Source: Winogradskyella vincentii
Lineage (GTDB): Bacteria > Bacteroidota > Bacteroidia > Flavobacteriales > Flavobacteriaceae
Direction: 5' to 3'
Assembly (NCBI RefSeq): GCF_020166345.1
Contig: NZ_JAIUJS010000002.1
Span: 496,001 to 560,000, forward strand
Length of the DNA stretch: 64,000 bases
Of the stretch, positions 1 through 8,570 are shown one piece after another (the stretch's first letter is position 1; each line of letters opens with the position of its first letter). Under the pieces are notes generated by a model. That model was not told the origin of the DNA, did not search any database, and saw only the letters and a list, made by a program, of their open reading frames with translations. The position numbers and the translations under genes were made by a program.

Positions 1-1828
1 GTTTTGGTTCCCAAACTATAGATTTGGTTTGTCCTGGCATCACTAAAATTTCGGATGTATTGGCGCCAATTATTGAGAATCCATGAGGTACATCAAAATC
101 TTGCTCTAGGTTAGTAATATGGAAGTAAACTTTATCACCGACTTTGATTCCTTCAATATTATCAGGTGCAAAGTGGCTTCTAATGGTTGTCATATTAATA
201 TGAACCTCGTTTCCATTTCGAGTAACTTTAGCTTCTGCTTCACTCTTAGCTGCATATGGATGTTCATTTTCAGAAAGCTCATAATATTTTTTACTCTTAT
301 CCTTAATAACATCTGCGCGTATACCTGCTGCATAGTGAGGTTCACCATGAGTTGGGAAATCAGATAATAATTCCATCTTATCTCCTGAGATATCATACAA
401 TTGTGCAGAGTGCTCTAGTTCTGGACCAGTTGGTAAATAACGGTCTTTAGTTATTTTGTTCATAGCCACTAAGTACTTGCCAAATGGCTTACGAGAGTTA
501 CCACCTGGTATCATTAGGTGACCAACTGAATAAAACGTTGGTTGTCTGTCTAATACTTCAAAAGTTTCTAAACTCCACTTAACAACTTCAGAAGAAATAA
601 AGAATGTAGTATATGCATTACCCTGGCCATCAAACTCAGTATGTAGAGGTCCTAAACCAGGTTGAGTTACGACACCTGCAAGCGTATTTTCATAAGACAA
701 TACTGGGATACCGTAAGAATCATCCACAAAATCTTTGTTTTCAATAGCTGTTATCATTTTATCAAAATCATAAACACTTAAATCTGTAGATAATTTACCG
801 CTACCAATAATAAATTGACCTGAAGGATCAACATCACAGCCATGAGGCGACTTAGGTATCGGGATATAAAAAACTGCACCTTCAACTTCTCTCGGATCTA
901 CCATAGTGACACCTTCTTTCATGGTAGAAGTAGCCATATGTGTTTTATCATCATATACATTATGAGCATAAGTTCCAGGTGCTTTTTTACCACCACCGTT
1001 TTTAACGTAGTCAACAATTTTTTTCCAGTTTACTGCAGCAACATAATCTTTGTCATTTTGTGATGCATTAACTTCCATCAAAGTGTTTGCTTCTTCGGTA
1101 TTATAACTTGTAAAGAAGAACCAACCATGAGATTTATTTCTGCCAGGATGTGCTAAGTCATAATTGAAACCTGGCATATTTAACTGAAACTCTAAGTTCA
1201 TTCTACCGTTTTCTGCTATACTAACAAAAGAAAGAGGTCCTTTAAATTCTCCTTTCATGTCACTAATTGGCATATCCCGTTGAGGATTTGGCACTGCGAA
1301 ACGTGTACCTGCTACAATGTATTCTGTGTTTTCAGTAACGAATGAAGAAGCGTGGTTACCAGCACTATTTGGTAACTCAATTATTTCCTCAGTTTCAAAT
1401 GTTGCTAAACTTACACGAGCAATACGTGGCGTGTTGTTTTCATTTATAAAAATCCAACGGCCATCCAATTCACCGTTTGTTTGCGAAATATCAGGATGGT
1501 GAGCGTCTCCCCAAGGCACAAAACCAAAAGATGTATTTAACATCGCTTTGGTTTCTTCAGAATAGCCATATCCTGAGGTTGGGAATTGCGAGAATACAGG
1601 AATTTCCTTAAGCATACGTCCACTAGGTAGACCAGCTACAGTAATATTACCACTATAACCTCCTGAGAAGAAAGCATAGTACTCATCATGTTCACCCGGC
1701 GCAACATAAACTTTTTCAGCCTTGCTCGAAGACATAGCGCCAGAATTACTATTGCTATTGTTATTACCACAATTTGTCATAAAGATAAGTGCAGCAATAC
1801 CCAATACATATTTACCTATTTTGTTCAT
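1..1828 (-). CDS. nosZ: Nitrous-oxide reductase, clade II, 3' end cut by window edge
   Basis: NosZ reduces N2O to N2 in the periplasm with a CuZ catalytic centre and a CuA electron-entry centre. The reading frame is open from the ATG at 1828 to the left edge, giving 609 residues. The N-terminus is a Sec lipoprotein-type signal (hydrophobic stretch, then TNCGNN) and not a Tat signal, which is typical of clade II (atypical) NosZ. The CuZ ligand motif GDAHHPDIS is visible around residue 105-113, and the beta-propeller continues into a cupredoxin domain where DVPHGF supplies the first CuA histidine about 30 residues before the edge. The CuA cysteines (CxxxC region) lie outside the window. It is the third gene of a minus-strand set behind the cytochrome c and FAS1 genes, 27 nt after the latter. 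The family call is firm; the end is not seen. Confidence 0.95.
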   Translation of the reverse strand, partial: MNKIGKYVLGIAALIFMTNCGNNNSNSNSGAMSSSKAEKVYVAPGEHDEYYAFFSGGYSGNITVAGLPSGRMLKEIPVFSQFPTSGYGYSEETKAMLNTSFGFVPWGDAHHPDISQTNGELDGRWIFINENNTPRIARVSLATFETEEIIELPNSAGNHASSFVTENTEYIVAGTRFAVPNPQRDMPISDMKGEFKGPLSFVSIAENGRMNLEFQLNMPGFNYDLAHPGRNKSHGWFFFTSYNTEEANTLMEVNASQNDKDYVAAVNWKKIVDYVKNGGGKKAPGTYAHNVYDDKTHMATSTMKEGVTMVDPREVEGAVFYIPIPKSPHGCDVDPSGQFIIGSGKLSTDLSVYDFDKMITAIENKDFVDDSYGIPVLSYENTLAGVVTQPGLGPLHTEFDGQGNAYTTFFISSEVVKWSLETFEVLDRQPTFYSVGHLMIPGGNSRKPFGKYLVAMNKITKDRYLPTGPELEHSAQLYDISGDKMELLSDFPTHGEPHYAAGIRADVIKDKSKKYYELSENEHPYAAKSEAEAKVTRNGNEVHINMTTIRSHFAPDNIEGIKVGDKVYFHITNLEQDFDVPHGFSIIGANTSEILVMPGQTKSIVWEPK

Positions 1829-1855
1829 ATAATTTTATTTTAAATAGTTGATTTT

Positions 1856-2440
1856 TTAATCTTTCGGTAGAATGACATCTTCGGTAACATGTACCCAGCC
1901 ATTACTTACATTTACAGTTCCTAATATTTTGACACCATCCACAAAAAGCTCACCATCTTTTTCGGTAACTTCTAAATACTTCCCTGATGCCATATATAGT
2001 TTACGGCCTTTTTCAGCATTCTTTTTTAGCATATCAATAGGATAGTTGCTTGGTGCAACATGATTAGTAAGGATAAAAGCTAATGTGCCTTTATTTTCTG
2101 GTTTTAGAAGATCATTTAATGTGGCTTCATCAATTTTGGCGAATGCCGCATTGTTAGGAGCAAATACAGTTAAAGGACCAACATTTACTAATGCGTTTTC
2201 CACACCTGCTGCCTGTACTGCCGTTACTAAAGTTGTATGGTCTTCAGATTGAATAGCTAATTGTAATGCATTTGGTGTGCCTCCTTTATCCTCAATAAAA
2301 GCTTGTCCAGTTTTTTCACTTGAGGCTTCATTTGCTGAGGTTTCATTTGTTGAGTTTTCGGATGATTTTGCTGAATTATTACAGCCTATAAAGCATCCAA
2401 AAACCACAATTATTAATAGTGATTTAATTGTTGTTTTCAT
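1856..2440 (-). CDS. FAS1 (fasciclin) domain lipoprotein of nos module
   Basis: A 194-residue exported protein. It starts with a lipoprotein signal (lipobox FIGC, Cys20), then a Ser/Glu-rich linker to about residue 48, then one FAS1 domain whose hallmark segments LTVFAPNNAAFAKI and the C-terminal NGWVHVTEDVILP are easy to see. FAS1 domains are usually adhesive or ligand-binding folds; no catalytic role is known. Placed 25 nt after the cytochrome c gene and 27 nt before nosZ, it is almost certainly co-transcribed. FAS1 proteins recur beside nosZ in Bacteroidota, so a role in maturing or docking the N2O reductase is plausible, but that is inference from position only. Confidence 0.88.
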   Translation of the reverse strand: MKTTIKSLLIIVVFGCFIGCNNSAKSSENSTNETSANEASSEKTGQAFIEDKGGTPNALQLAIQSEDHTTLVTAVQAAGVENALVNVGPLTVFAPNNAAFAKIDEATLNDLLKPENKGTLAFILTNHVAPSNYPIDMLKKNAEKGRKLYMASGKYLEVTEKDGELFVDGVKILGTVNVSNGWVHVTEDVILPKD

Positions 2441-2465
2441 TGGTTTGAATTTAGAGTTAGTATTT

Positions 2466-2945
2466 TTAAAGTGTTCTAAAGTATTCTAGAACAGCTCTTG
2501 CTTCTTCTTGCGTCAAATTTTGATTTGCCATTGGCGAACCATTAAATTCCATAAGTAGATCTCTTGCTAACTGATCTTCTTTAACCATCTTTTCAGGATT
2601 TAAAATCATATTCATTACCCATTCTGGTGAACGTCGTTCTAAGATTCCTTTTGGTGAAGGGCCAATAAATTTCTTTTCGGCCTTATGACAAGCAGTACAC
2701 ATTTTATCGTAAACCTCTTTACCATGTGCTGCTAATTCATCATCTACCACAAGTGGTAAATCTACTTTGGTTATTGATCCAGCCCCTTTGTTAGATAATT
2801 CAACCCTTTGAGAGGCAGGGACTTTACTTACGGTTTTTGCAGGCTCCTTTTTACCATATGATACGTCTTCTTTTTTATCATTACCACCGCAACAGAAAAG
2901 CGTTAGTGATAAAACCAGGACCAGGATTTTTGTTAGTGTTCTCAT
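2466..2945 (-). CDS. Monohaem cytochrome c lipoprotein of nos module
   Basis: A 159-residue periplasmic lipoprotein with one class I cytochrome c domain. The signal peptide ends in an unusual CCGG run (Cys18-Cys19), a linker follows to about residue 65, then the haem motif CTACH (Cys83, Cys86, His87). A likely axial methionine lies in GSPMANQN (Met139), followed by the terminal helix EEARAVLEYFRTL. It is the first gene of the nos set, and its promoter lies in the divergent region shared with the Rrf2 regulator. The expected job, by analogy with nos-linked cytochromes, is to hand electrons to NosZ; the electron donor is not shown by the sequence. Confidence 0.88.
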   Translation of the reverse strand: MRTLTKILVLVLSLTLFCCGGNDKKEDVSYGKKEPAKTVSKVPASQRVELSNKGAGSITKVDLPLVVDDELAAHGKEVYDKMCTACHKAEKKFIGPSPKGILERRSPEWVMNMILNPEKMVKEDQLARDLLMEFNGSPMANQNLTQEEARAVLEYFRTL

Positions 2946-2967
2946 TTTATATACATTTAATAGAAAG

Positions 2968-2975
2968 CAAATTTA
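2968..2975 (-). promoter_or_regulatory. -7 box of nos-module promoter
   Basis: TAAATTTG on the minus strand matches the Bacteroidota -7 consensus TAnnTTTG, 23 nt before the cytochrome c start codon. No TTTG box exists 19 nt further upstream; the palindrome at 2996-3013 sits there instead, as expected for an activator-dependent promoter. Confidence 0.55.
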
Positions 2976-2995
2976 GATTGGAGAATGAGATTATA

Positions 2996-3013
2996 ATATG
3001 ATAAATATCATAT
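2996..3013. promoter_or_regulatory. 18-bp palindromic operator ATATGAT-AAAT-ATCATAT
   Basis: Perfect 7-bp arms with a 4-bp spacer; the core TGAT-N4-ATCA resembles CRP/FNR-superfamily sites (FNR: TTGAT-N4-ATCAA). Its centre is 33 bp from the leftward -7 box and 34 bp from the rightward one, i.e. about -41 for both divergent promoters. Which protein binds is inference. Confidence 0.6.
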
Positions 3014-3034
3014 TTAAGACAAAAAAGTCTTTTT

Positions 3035-3042
3035 TATATTTG
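3035..3042 (+). promoter_or_regulatory. -7 box of the Rrf2 regulator promoter
   Basis: TATATTTG fits TAnnTTTG, 25 nt before the start codon of the Rrf2 gene. As on the other side, no -33 TTTG is present at the usual spacing. Confidence 0.55.
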
Positions 3043-3067
3043 TAGTTATAGAATTAGTGGATAATAT

Positions 3068-3499
3068 ATGTTTTCGAATACAGTAAAATATGCGATAAAA
3101 GCCGTTTTATATTTGGCGGCTTACTCGGATGAGTCTAATAAAATAATGATTAAAGATATTGCTAATCCTATAAATGTTCCGATGGCTTATATTGCCAAAA
3201 TTTTACAAGATTTATCAAGAAAGAATCTTGTATCTTCAAAAAGAGGTCCAAAAGGCGGCTTTTATTTAAGCGACAATAACCTAAAAGGAAATGTTCATGA
3301 TTTGATAGAAGCAGTTGAGGGAGATGATAGAATTAGTTCCTGTTTGCTAAGCCTTAGCGAATGTAATGCCAGTAATCCATGTTCTTTACATGACTTAGCC
3401 TATAAGGAAAAGCAATTTTTAATGCAAAAATTAAAGGAAACTACTTTAAAAACCTTGGCTCAAGATTTAAAAGAAGGAAAAACAGTTTTGCCATTATAA
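3068..3499 (+). CDS. Rrf2-family Fe-S transcriptional regulator
   Basis: A 143-residue Rrf2 protein with an N-terminal winged helix (MFSNTVKYAIKAVLYLA; wing around KRGPKGGFYL at 58-67) and three cysteines, Cys92, Cys99 and Cys105, spaced as in the [2Fe-2S]/[4Fe-4S] ligand loop of IscR, NsrR and RsrR. NsrR-type members sense nitric oxide. It is divergent from the nos module, so it is a good candidate for the nitrogen-oxide sensor of that module. It could instead be a general iron-sulfur or redox sensor; assignment to NsrR is not possible from sequence alone. Confidence 0.9.
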   Translation: MFSNTVKYAIKAVLYLAAYSDESNKIMIKDIANPINVPMAYIAKILQDLSRKNLVSSKRGPKGGFYLSDNNLKGNVHDLIEAVEGDDRISSCLLSLSECNASNPCSLHDLAYKEKQFLMQKLKETTLKTLAQDLKEGKTVLPL

Positions 3500-4051
3500 T
3501 TAAAACCAAAATCTAACAAAAGGCATCCAAGCTTCTGGCTGTATACTTTTATCATCATCGTACAAGACGTCATATCTAATACCAAAAGTCATTCGTCCAC
3601 TTGTATATCCAACACCTAAGAATAATGCAGGATACCAATAACTATCATCTGCATTACCAACAAAATTTTGATCAAAATCTCTATTAACATACAACTGTTC
3701 AAACTCGGTAGAAAGCTGCACGGTTCTTGCAGGAGTAAATAGACCAATAACACTACCACCAACTACTGTGGATTTAAACAAATCTTTTTGAGAACTATAT
3801 TGAAAATTTAGACCAACACCTGTAGAGACATATGGGCTTAATCTATACAAGGCATTAGGTGCCAAAGCACCACTAAAATACCCATCGCCAAAATTAATTC
3901 CAATTCCACCTCCAAATTGAACATTTTCCCAAAAACTACTTTTACTATCTAAAGTGTTTTGGGCAATTGAAGAACTGTAGAAAAAACAAGTAATTAATAA
4001 ACAAAAAATTAAAGATTTGGAATTATATGTAGTTAAAAAAAATAGCTTCAT
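3500..4051 (-). CDS. Small outer-membrane beta-barrel protein
   Basis: A 183-residue exported barrel. I use the ATG at 4051 because it gives a clean signal peptide (hydrophobic stretch ending SSSIAQ); an upstream ATG at 4183 would add 44 residues without signal character and would run into sucA. The mature protein is glycine- and aromatic-rich with alternating strands (GGGIGINFGDGYFSG, STGVGLNFQYSS) and ends in ...VRFWF, with an aromatic last residue as in barrel proteins. It abuts the Rrf2 stop codon (convergent) and is divergent from sucA. Relatives next to sucA are sometimes labelled alpha-ketoglutarate decarboxylase; nothing in this sequence supports such an enzyme. Confidence 0.75.
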   Translation of the reverse strand: MKLFFLTTYNSKSLIFCLLITCFFYSSSIAQNTLDSKSSFWENVQFGGGIGINFGDGYFSGALAPNALYRLSPYVSTGVGLNFQYSSQKDLFKSTVVGGSVIGLFTPARTVQLSTEFEQLYVNRDFDQNFVGNADDSYWYPALFLGVGYTSGRMTFGIRYDVLYDDDKSIQPEAWMPFVRFWF

Positions 4052-4160
4052 AATTTTATGATTTTCTGTTTGTGATAAATATAGTAAAACCATATTTATA
4101 TTTGTTAAATGTTGTATTTTTGAAGAAATTTTTTGAAACGACAACGTTTGATAAAAAGTA

Positions 4161-6914
4161 ATGGATAAATATTCCTTTCTCAACGCAGCACATACGGCAT
4201 ATTTTGCTGATTTATACGACCAATATCTTAAAAATCCTGATTCTTTAGAACCAAGCTGGCGAGCCTTTTTTCAGGGTTATGATTTTGGGACTGAAAATTA
4301 TGGCATGGAGGGTGAAATAGTAGAAGGTGTTTCTACCCAAATTCCCGAACAATTACAAAAAGAGTTTCAAGTTGTAAAATTAATTGACGGTTACAGAAGC
4401 AGAGGACATTTATTTACTAAAACCAATCCTGTGCGTGCTAGACGTAAGTATGCACCGACCTTAGAAATAGAGAATTTTGGTCTAGAGCAAAAGGATTTGC
4501 AAACTGTTTTTTCAGCAGGTGAAGTTATAGGAATAGGGCCAAATACATTGCAAGTAATTATTGATCACCTAGAAAGTATTTATTGTGACTCAATAGGTGT
4601 AGAGTATATGTATATTAGAAAGCCTGAAGAGATTGAATGGATTCAAAAAAAGCTGAACGTTAACGATAACCACGCCAATTTTACAGCAGACGAAAAGAAA
4701 TATATTCTTAAAAAATTAAATCAGGCTGTAGCTTTTGAATCTTTTCTTCATACAAAATACGTTGGTCAAAAACGTTTTTCACTAGAAGGGAACGAATCAT
4801 TGATACCAGCAGTTGATGCCATTATTGAAAAAGCTGCTGACGAAGGAGTTAAGGAGTTTGTAATGGGCATGGCACATCGTGGACGATTAAGTACATTGAC
4901 TAATATTTTTGGTAAATCGGCAAAGGATATTTTTAGCGAATTTGATGGTAAGGACTATCAAGAGGAATTATTCGATGGAGATGTAAAATATCATTTGGGT
5001 TGGACCAGTAATAGAGAAACCTATAACAACAAAAAAATAAATATAAGTATTGCTCCCAATCCTTCACACTTAGAAACTGTTGGTGCAGTTGTGCAAGGAA
5101 TTGCTCGAGCAAAACAAGATAAGGAAGAAATTGAAGATGCTTCACAGGTACTCCCTATTGTTGTACATGGTGATGCAGCAATTGCTGGACAAGGCTTGGT
5201 TTATGAGGTGGTTCAAATGGCCAAATTAGATGGTTATAAAACCAATGGTACTATCCATATTGTTGTAAATAATCAAATAGGGTTTACTACCAATTATCTA
5301 GATGGTCGTTCAAGTACTTATTGTACAGACGTTGGTAAAGTTACCCTATCTCCTGTGATGCATGTTAATGCAGACGATGCGGAAGCAGTGGTACATGCTG
5401 CACTTTTTGCACTTCATTTTAGAATGCGATTTAAACGAGACGTTTTTATTGATCTTCTCGGATACAGAAAATATGGTCATAATGAAGGTGATGAACCTAA
5501 ATTTACACAACCGCTTTTATATAAAGCGATTGCTAAACACAGAAATCCAAGAGATATCTATGCGCAACGATTGATAGATGAAGATGTTATAGATGAGGGT
5601 TATGTTAAGTATATTGAAGCTAAGTATAAAGAACAGCTTGAAGAAAAATTAGTAGACTCTCGTAAAGAAGACAAAACTGAGATAACTGCATTTATGCAGG
5701 AAGAATGGAAAGGATTCACTAGAGTTAGGGAAAACACCATGATGGAAACTATTGATACAGCAGTGCCAAAAACTGTATTAAGTGACATTACTAATGTTAT
5801 TTCTAACCTTCCGTCAGATAAAAAGTTTATAAGAAAAATTCAGAGGTTAGTTGAGTCACGTCAAACTATGTTTAATGAAGATCGTTTAGATTGGGCCATG
5901 GCAGAACATTTAGCCTATGGTTCGCTGTTAAACGAAGGATTTAATGTAAGGATTTCGGGACAGGATGTTGAGCGAGGTACTTTTTCACATAGACATGCAG
6001 TAGTTAAAGTAGAGGATAGTGAAGAAGAAATAATTCTATTAAAGAATGTTTCAGAGAATCAGGGTCAATTCAATATTTTCAATTCATTGTTGTCAGAATA
6101 CGGTGTTGTTGGTTTTGATTATGGTTATGCCATGGCAAGTCCAAATACACTAACAATTTGGGAAGCACAATTTGGAGATTTTAGTAATGGTGCTCAAATA
6201 ATGATTGACCAATACATATCTTCTGGTGAAGATAAATGGAAAACTCAAAACGGTTTGGTAATGTTACTACCACACGGTTATGAAGGCCAAGGTGCTGAGC
6301 ACTCTTCTGGGCGTATGGAACGTTACCTACAATTATGTGCAAGGGACAATATGTTTGTGGCAGATTGTACAACACCTGCAAATATGTTTCATTTGTTGAG
6401 AAGACAGATGAAGGCTAACTACAGAAAGCCGTTAATCGTATTTACACCGAAGAGTTTATTGCGTCATCCAAAAGCGGTATCAACAGTCGAAGATTTTTCA
6501 AATGGTAGTTTTCAAATGTTGATTGATGATGATTCGGTAAAGGTAAATGATGTAAAGTCGGTAGTATTTGTTACCGGTAAATTCTATTACGACTTGTTAG
6601 AGGAAAGAGATAATCTGAAAAGAAAAGATGTTGCTTTAGTGCGAGTGGAGCAATTATTTCCTTTGCCAGCAGAAGCCATGAGAATGGTGATAAAGAAATA
6701 TAAGAATGCAGATGATATGGTTTGGGCACAGGAAGAACCTAGAAATATGGGTGCTTATTCACATATTTTAATGCATTTTGATGAGGCAAAACAATTTAGA
6801 GTAGCAAGTAGGAGGGCTTATAGTGCACCTGCAGCAGGTAGTTCTGTACGCTCTAAACTGAGACACCAAGAAGTAATAAATTTTGTTTTTGATAAATCTA
6901 AAAACAATCAGTAA
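4161..6914 (+). CDS. sucA: 2-oxoglutarate dehydrogenase E1 component
   Basis: The thiamine-diphosphate E1 subunit of the 2-oxoglutarate dehydrogenase complex (TCA cycle): decarboxylates 2-oxoglutarate and succinylates the E2 lipoyl group. At 917 residues it has the normal length. Visible landmarks are the N-terminal E2-binding segment (SFLNAAHTAYFADLYDQYL), GMAHRGRL near residue 236, GDAAIAGQG near 336, NNQIGFTT near 370, GHNEGDEP near 440 and LLPHGYEGQGAEHSS near 702. Candidate -7 boxes TATATTTG (4097-4104) and TATTTTTG (4115-4122) precede it. sucB follows after 46 nt; the E3 subunit is not in the window. Confidence 0.97.
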   Translation: MDKYSFLNAAHTAYFADLYDQYLKNPDSLEPSWRAFFQGYDFGTENYGMEGEIVEGVSTQIPEQLQKEFQVVKLIDGYRSRGHLFTKTNPVRARRKYAPTLEIENFGLEQKDLQTVFSAGEVIGIGPNTLQVIIDHLESIYCDSIGVEYMYIRKPEEIEWIQKKLNVNDNHANFTADEKKYILKKLNQAVAFESFLHTKYVGQKRFSLEGNESLIPAVDAIIEKAADEGVKEFVMGMAHRGRLSTLTNIFGKSAKDIFSEFDGKDYQEELFDGDVKYHLGWTSNRETYNNKKINISIAPNPSHLETVGAVVQGIARAKQDKEEIEDASQVLPIVVHGDAAIAGQGLVYEVVQMAKLDGYKTNGTIHIVVNNQIGFTTNYLDGRSSTYCTDVGKVTLSPVMHVNADDAEAVVHAALFALHFRMRFKRDVFIDLLGYRKYGHNEGDEPKFTQPLLYKAIAKHRNPRDIYAQRLIDEDVIDEGYVKYIEAKYKEQLEEKLVDSRKEDKTEITAFMQEEWKGFTRVRENTMMETIDTAVPKTVLSDITNVISNLPSDKKFIRKIQRLVESRQTMFNEDRLDWAMAEHLAYGSLLNEGFNVRISGQDVERGTFSHRHAVVKVEDSEEEIILLKNVSENQGQFNIFNSLLSEYGVVGFDYGYAMASPNTLTIWEAQFGDFSNGAQIMIDQYISSGEDKWKTQNGLVMLLPHGYEGQGAEHSSGRMERYLQLCARDNMFVADCTTPANMFHLLRRQMKANYRKPLIVFTPKSLLRHPKAVSTVEDFSNGSFQMLIDDDSVKVNDVKSVVFVTGKFYYDLLEERDNLKRKDVALVRVEQLFPLPAEAMRMVIKKYKNADDMVWAQEEPRNMGAYSHILMHFDEAKQFRVASRRAYSAPAAGSSVRSKLRHQEVINFVFDKSKNNQ

Positions 6915-6960
6915 AGAATATTAAATACAACTCAAATTAAAGCTTTAATAAAATAAGTCC

Positions 6961-8172
6961 ATGATTTTAGAAATGAAAGTGCCTTCACCAGGCGAATCAA
7001 TAACTGAAGTAGAAATAGCAGAGTGGTTAGTAGAAGATGGTGATTATGTTGAGAAGGATCAAGCCATTGCAGAGGTAGATAGTGATAAAGCTACATTAGA
7101 ACTTCCAGCTGAGGCCAGTGGTACAATTTCACTTAAGGCTGAAGAAGGCGATGCAGTAGCAGTAGGTCAGGTTGTTTGTTTAATCGATACGAGTGCTGCT
7201 AAACCAGAAGGCCAATCTTCCGACACTAAAGTTGAGAAAAAAGTGGAGTCTGCACCTGTAAAAGAAGAGGTAAAATCTACTGAGGCTAAAACTTATGCTA
7301 CTGGTACACCAAGTCCTGCAGCCAAAAAGATACTTGACGAAAAAGGAATTGAGGCAACTTCGGTAAAAGGAACCGGAAGAGATGGCCGTATTACTAAAGA
7401 TGATGCTGTTAAGGCCGTACCTTCTATGGGTTCTGCTAATGGTGGTAATAGAGGAAGCTCTCGAAGCAAAATGTCAATGTTAAGACGTAAGGTTGCTGAA
7501 CGATTGGTTGAGGCTAAAAATACAACAGCCATGTTAACTACTTTCAATGAGGTTGACATGTCCCCAATTTTTGAACTTAGAAAGGAATACAAAGAAGATT
7601 TTAAAGCAAAGCATGGCGTAAGTCTAGGCTTTATGAGTTTCTTTACTCTGGCAGTTGTTAGAGCATTAAAAATGTATCCTGCCGTAAACTCAATGATTGA
7701 TGGCAAGGAAATGATTACCTATGATTTTTGCGATATAAGTATTGCTGTTTCAGGACCAAAAGGATTAATGGTACCGGTAATTAGAAATGCTGAAGAGTTG
7801 ACTTTTAAAGGTGTTGAGTCAGAAGTTAAAAGATTGGCAATAAGAGCTAGAGATGGTCAAATAACAGTAGATGAGATGACGGGTGGTACATTTACCATAT
7901 CAAATGGTGGTGTATTTGGTAGTATGTTGTCCACTCCAATTATTAACCCTCCTCAGAGTGGTATTTTGGGTATGCATAATATTGTAGAAAGACCAGTTGC
8001 CGTTAATGGAAAAGTTGAAATTAGACCAATAATGTTTGTGGCTTTATCTTACGATCATAGGATAATTGATGGCAAGGAATCGGTTGGTTTCTTGGTAGCT
8101 GTTAAAGAGGCTTTAGAGAATCCTGTAGAATTATTAATGGACAATAATCCTAAGAAAGCACTCGAAATGTAA
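6961..8172 (+). CDS. sucB: Dihydrolipoyllysine succinyltransferase (E2)
   Basis: The E2 core of the 2-oxoglutarate dehydrogenase complex, 403 residues. Domain order: lipoyl domain 1-75 with the lipoylated lysine in DSDKA (Lys43); an Ala/Glu/Lys/Pro linker; peripheral subunit-binding domain around 115-150 ([13 protein letters not shown]); catalytic acyltransferase domain from about 170, with the active-site motif DHRIIDG (His366, Asp370). It is the second gene of sucAB and ends with a strong bidirectional hairpin at 8198-8231. Confidence 0.97.
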   Translation: MILEMKVPSPGESITEVEIAEWLVEDGDYVEKDQAIAEVDSDKATLELPAEASGTISLKAEEGDAVAVGQVVCLIDTSAAKPEGQSSDTKVEKKVESAPVKEEVKSTEAKTYATGTPSPAAKKILDEKGIEATSVKGTGRDGRITKDDAVKAVPSMGSANGGNRGSSRSKMSMLRRKVAERLVEAKNTTAMLTTFNEVDMSPIFELRKEYKEDFKAKHGVSLGFMSFFTLAVVRALKMYPAVNSMIDGKEMITYDFCDISIAVSGPKGLMVPVIRNAEELTFKGVESEVKRLAIRARDGQITVDEMTGGTFTISNGGVFGSMLSTPIINPPQSGILGMHNIVERPVAVNGKVEIRPIMFVALSYDHRIIDGKESVGFLVAVKEALENPVELLMDNNPKKALEM

Positions 8173-8197
8173 TTTAGATTTAAAATTATTTATAAAG

Positions 8198-8231
8198 AAA
8201 AAAGCGCAACTGGAGAGGTTGCGCTTTTTTT
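8198..8231. terminator. Bidirectional terminator between sucB and microprotein
   Basis: AAAAAAGCGCAAC / GTTGCGCTTTTTTT with a 7-nt loop: a 13-bp stem with T runs on both strands. It can end sucAB rightward and the 37-codon ORF leftward. Confidence 0.9.
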
Positions 8232-8271
8232 GTTCTTGTAATTACTAACTTAAAAGAACAACTAACTAAAA

Positions 8272-8385
8272 TTAACTAAAAAAATTAACTGCCACATTGG
8301 CTGATACCACAAAGACGGAACATATGATTAATAATGCAATAATGATCTTGTCCTTTTTTGTAGTATTCTCTTTAATGGTATTCAT
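8272..8385 (-). CDS. Candidate 37-residue membrane microprotein
   Basis: An ORF of 37 codons plus stop. A charged N-terminus (MNTIKENTTKKDK) precedes one hydrophobic segment of about 20 residues (IIIALLIICSVFVVSANVAV), so a single-span or signal-anchor peptide is predicted. It is preceded on the same strand by a hairpin and by repeat copy A, and followed by the bidirectional terminator, i.e. it has a complete transcription unit of its own. I recognise no family. The A-rich leader before the ATG fits Bacteroidota translation starts. It could still be a chance ORF. Confidence 0.45.
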   Translation of the reverse strand: MNTIKENTTKKDKIIIALLIICSVFVVSANVAVNFFS

Positions 8386-8405
8386 GATAAAAATATGTTT
8401 TAAAG

Positions 8406-8436
8406 AAAGCTCTGGATTAGCAAAAACCAGAGCTTT
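8406..8436 (-). other. Hairpin in leader of the microprotein ORF
   Basis: AAAGCTCTGG / CCAGAGCTTT, 10-bp stem, 11-nt loop, followed on the minus strand by a short T-rich tail and then, 20 nt on, by the microprotein ATG. It may be an attenuator or a structured leader. Confidence 0.5.
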
Positions 8437-8460
8437 TCAGAATTTAATCTGAGGCTTACG

Positions 8461-8521
8461 ATTAATAGCAATGTAAAGGTGTAAAATAATGTAATACAAC
8501 ACAATACGTAACCTTACGTAT
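8461..8521 (-). repeat. 61-bp repeat, copy A, with palindrome
   Basis: Identical to copy B (8616-8676) at 51 of 61 positions by hand alignment. The right end is the perfect inverted repeat ATACGTAA-CC-TTACGTAT (8504-8521). On the minus strand a TTG follows the palindrome and, 21 nt later, TACATTG, a weak fit to a -33/-7 pair. Confidence 0.75.
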
Positions 8522-8536
8522 ATTTAGTTATATCAT

Positions 8537-8570
8537 AAAAAAAGAGCCTCGAACAAAATGTTCAAGGCTC
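8537..8570 (-). terminator. Terminator on minus strand behind repeat copy B
   Basis: GAGCCTTGAAC / GTTCGAGGCTC stem (one G-U pair), 5-nt loop, then seven T on the minus strand (8537-8543). It ends either the response regulator transcript or a short RNA started inside copy B. Confidence 0.8.

Noticed and set aside
842..1502. Plus-strand frames opposite nosZ
   Set aside because: The minus frame is clearly NosZ over the full stretch; these are shadows.
3500..4051. Annotation as alpha-ketoglutarate decarboxylase
   Set aside because: The protein is a 183-residue exported barrel with no thiamine-binding motifs; the label probably arises from adjacency to sucA.
3500..4183. Longer start for the barrel gene, overlapping the sucA start
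   Set aside because: The extra 44 residues lack signal-peptide character and would cover the sucA promoter boxes; the ATG at 4051 gives a proper signal peptide.
7293..7706. 137-codon open frame antisense to sucB
   Set aside because: Lies wholly inside a well-conserved E2 gene; the composition mirrors the sense codons and no promoter or domain is seen.
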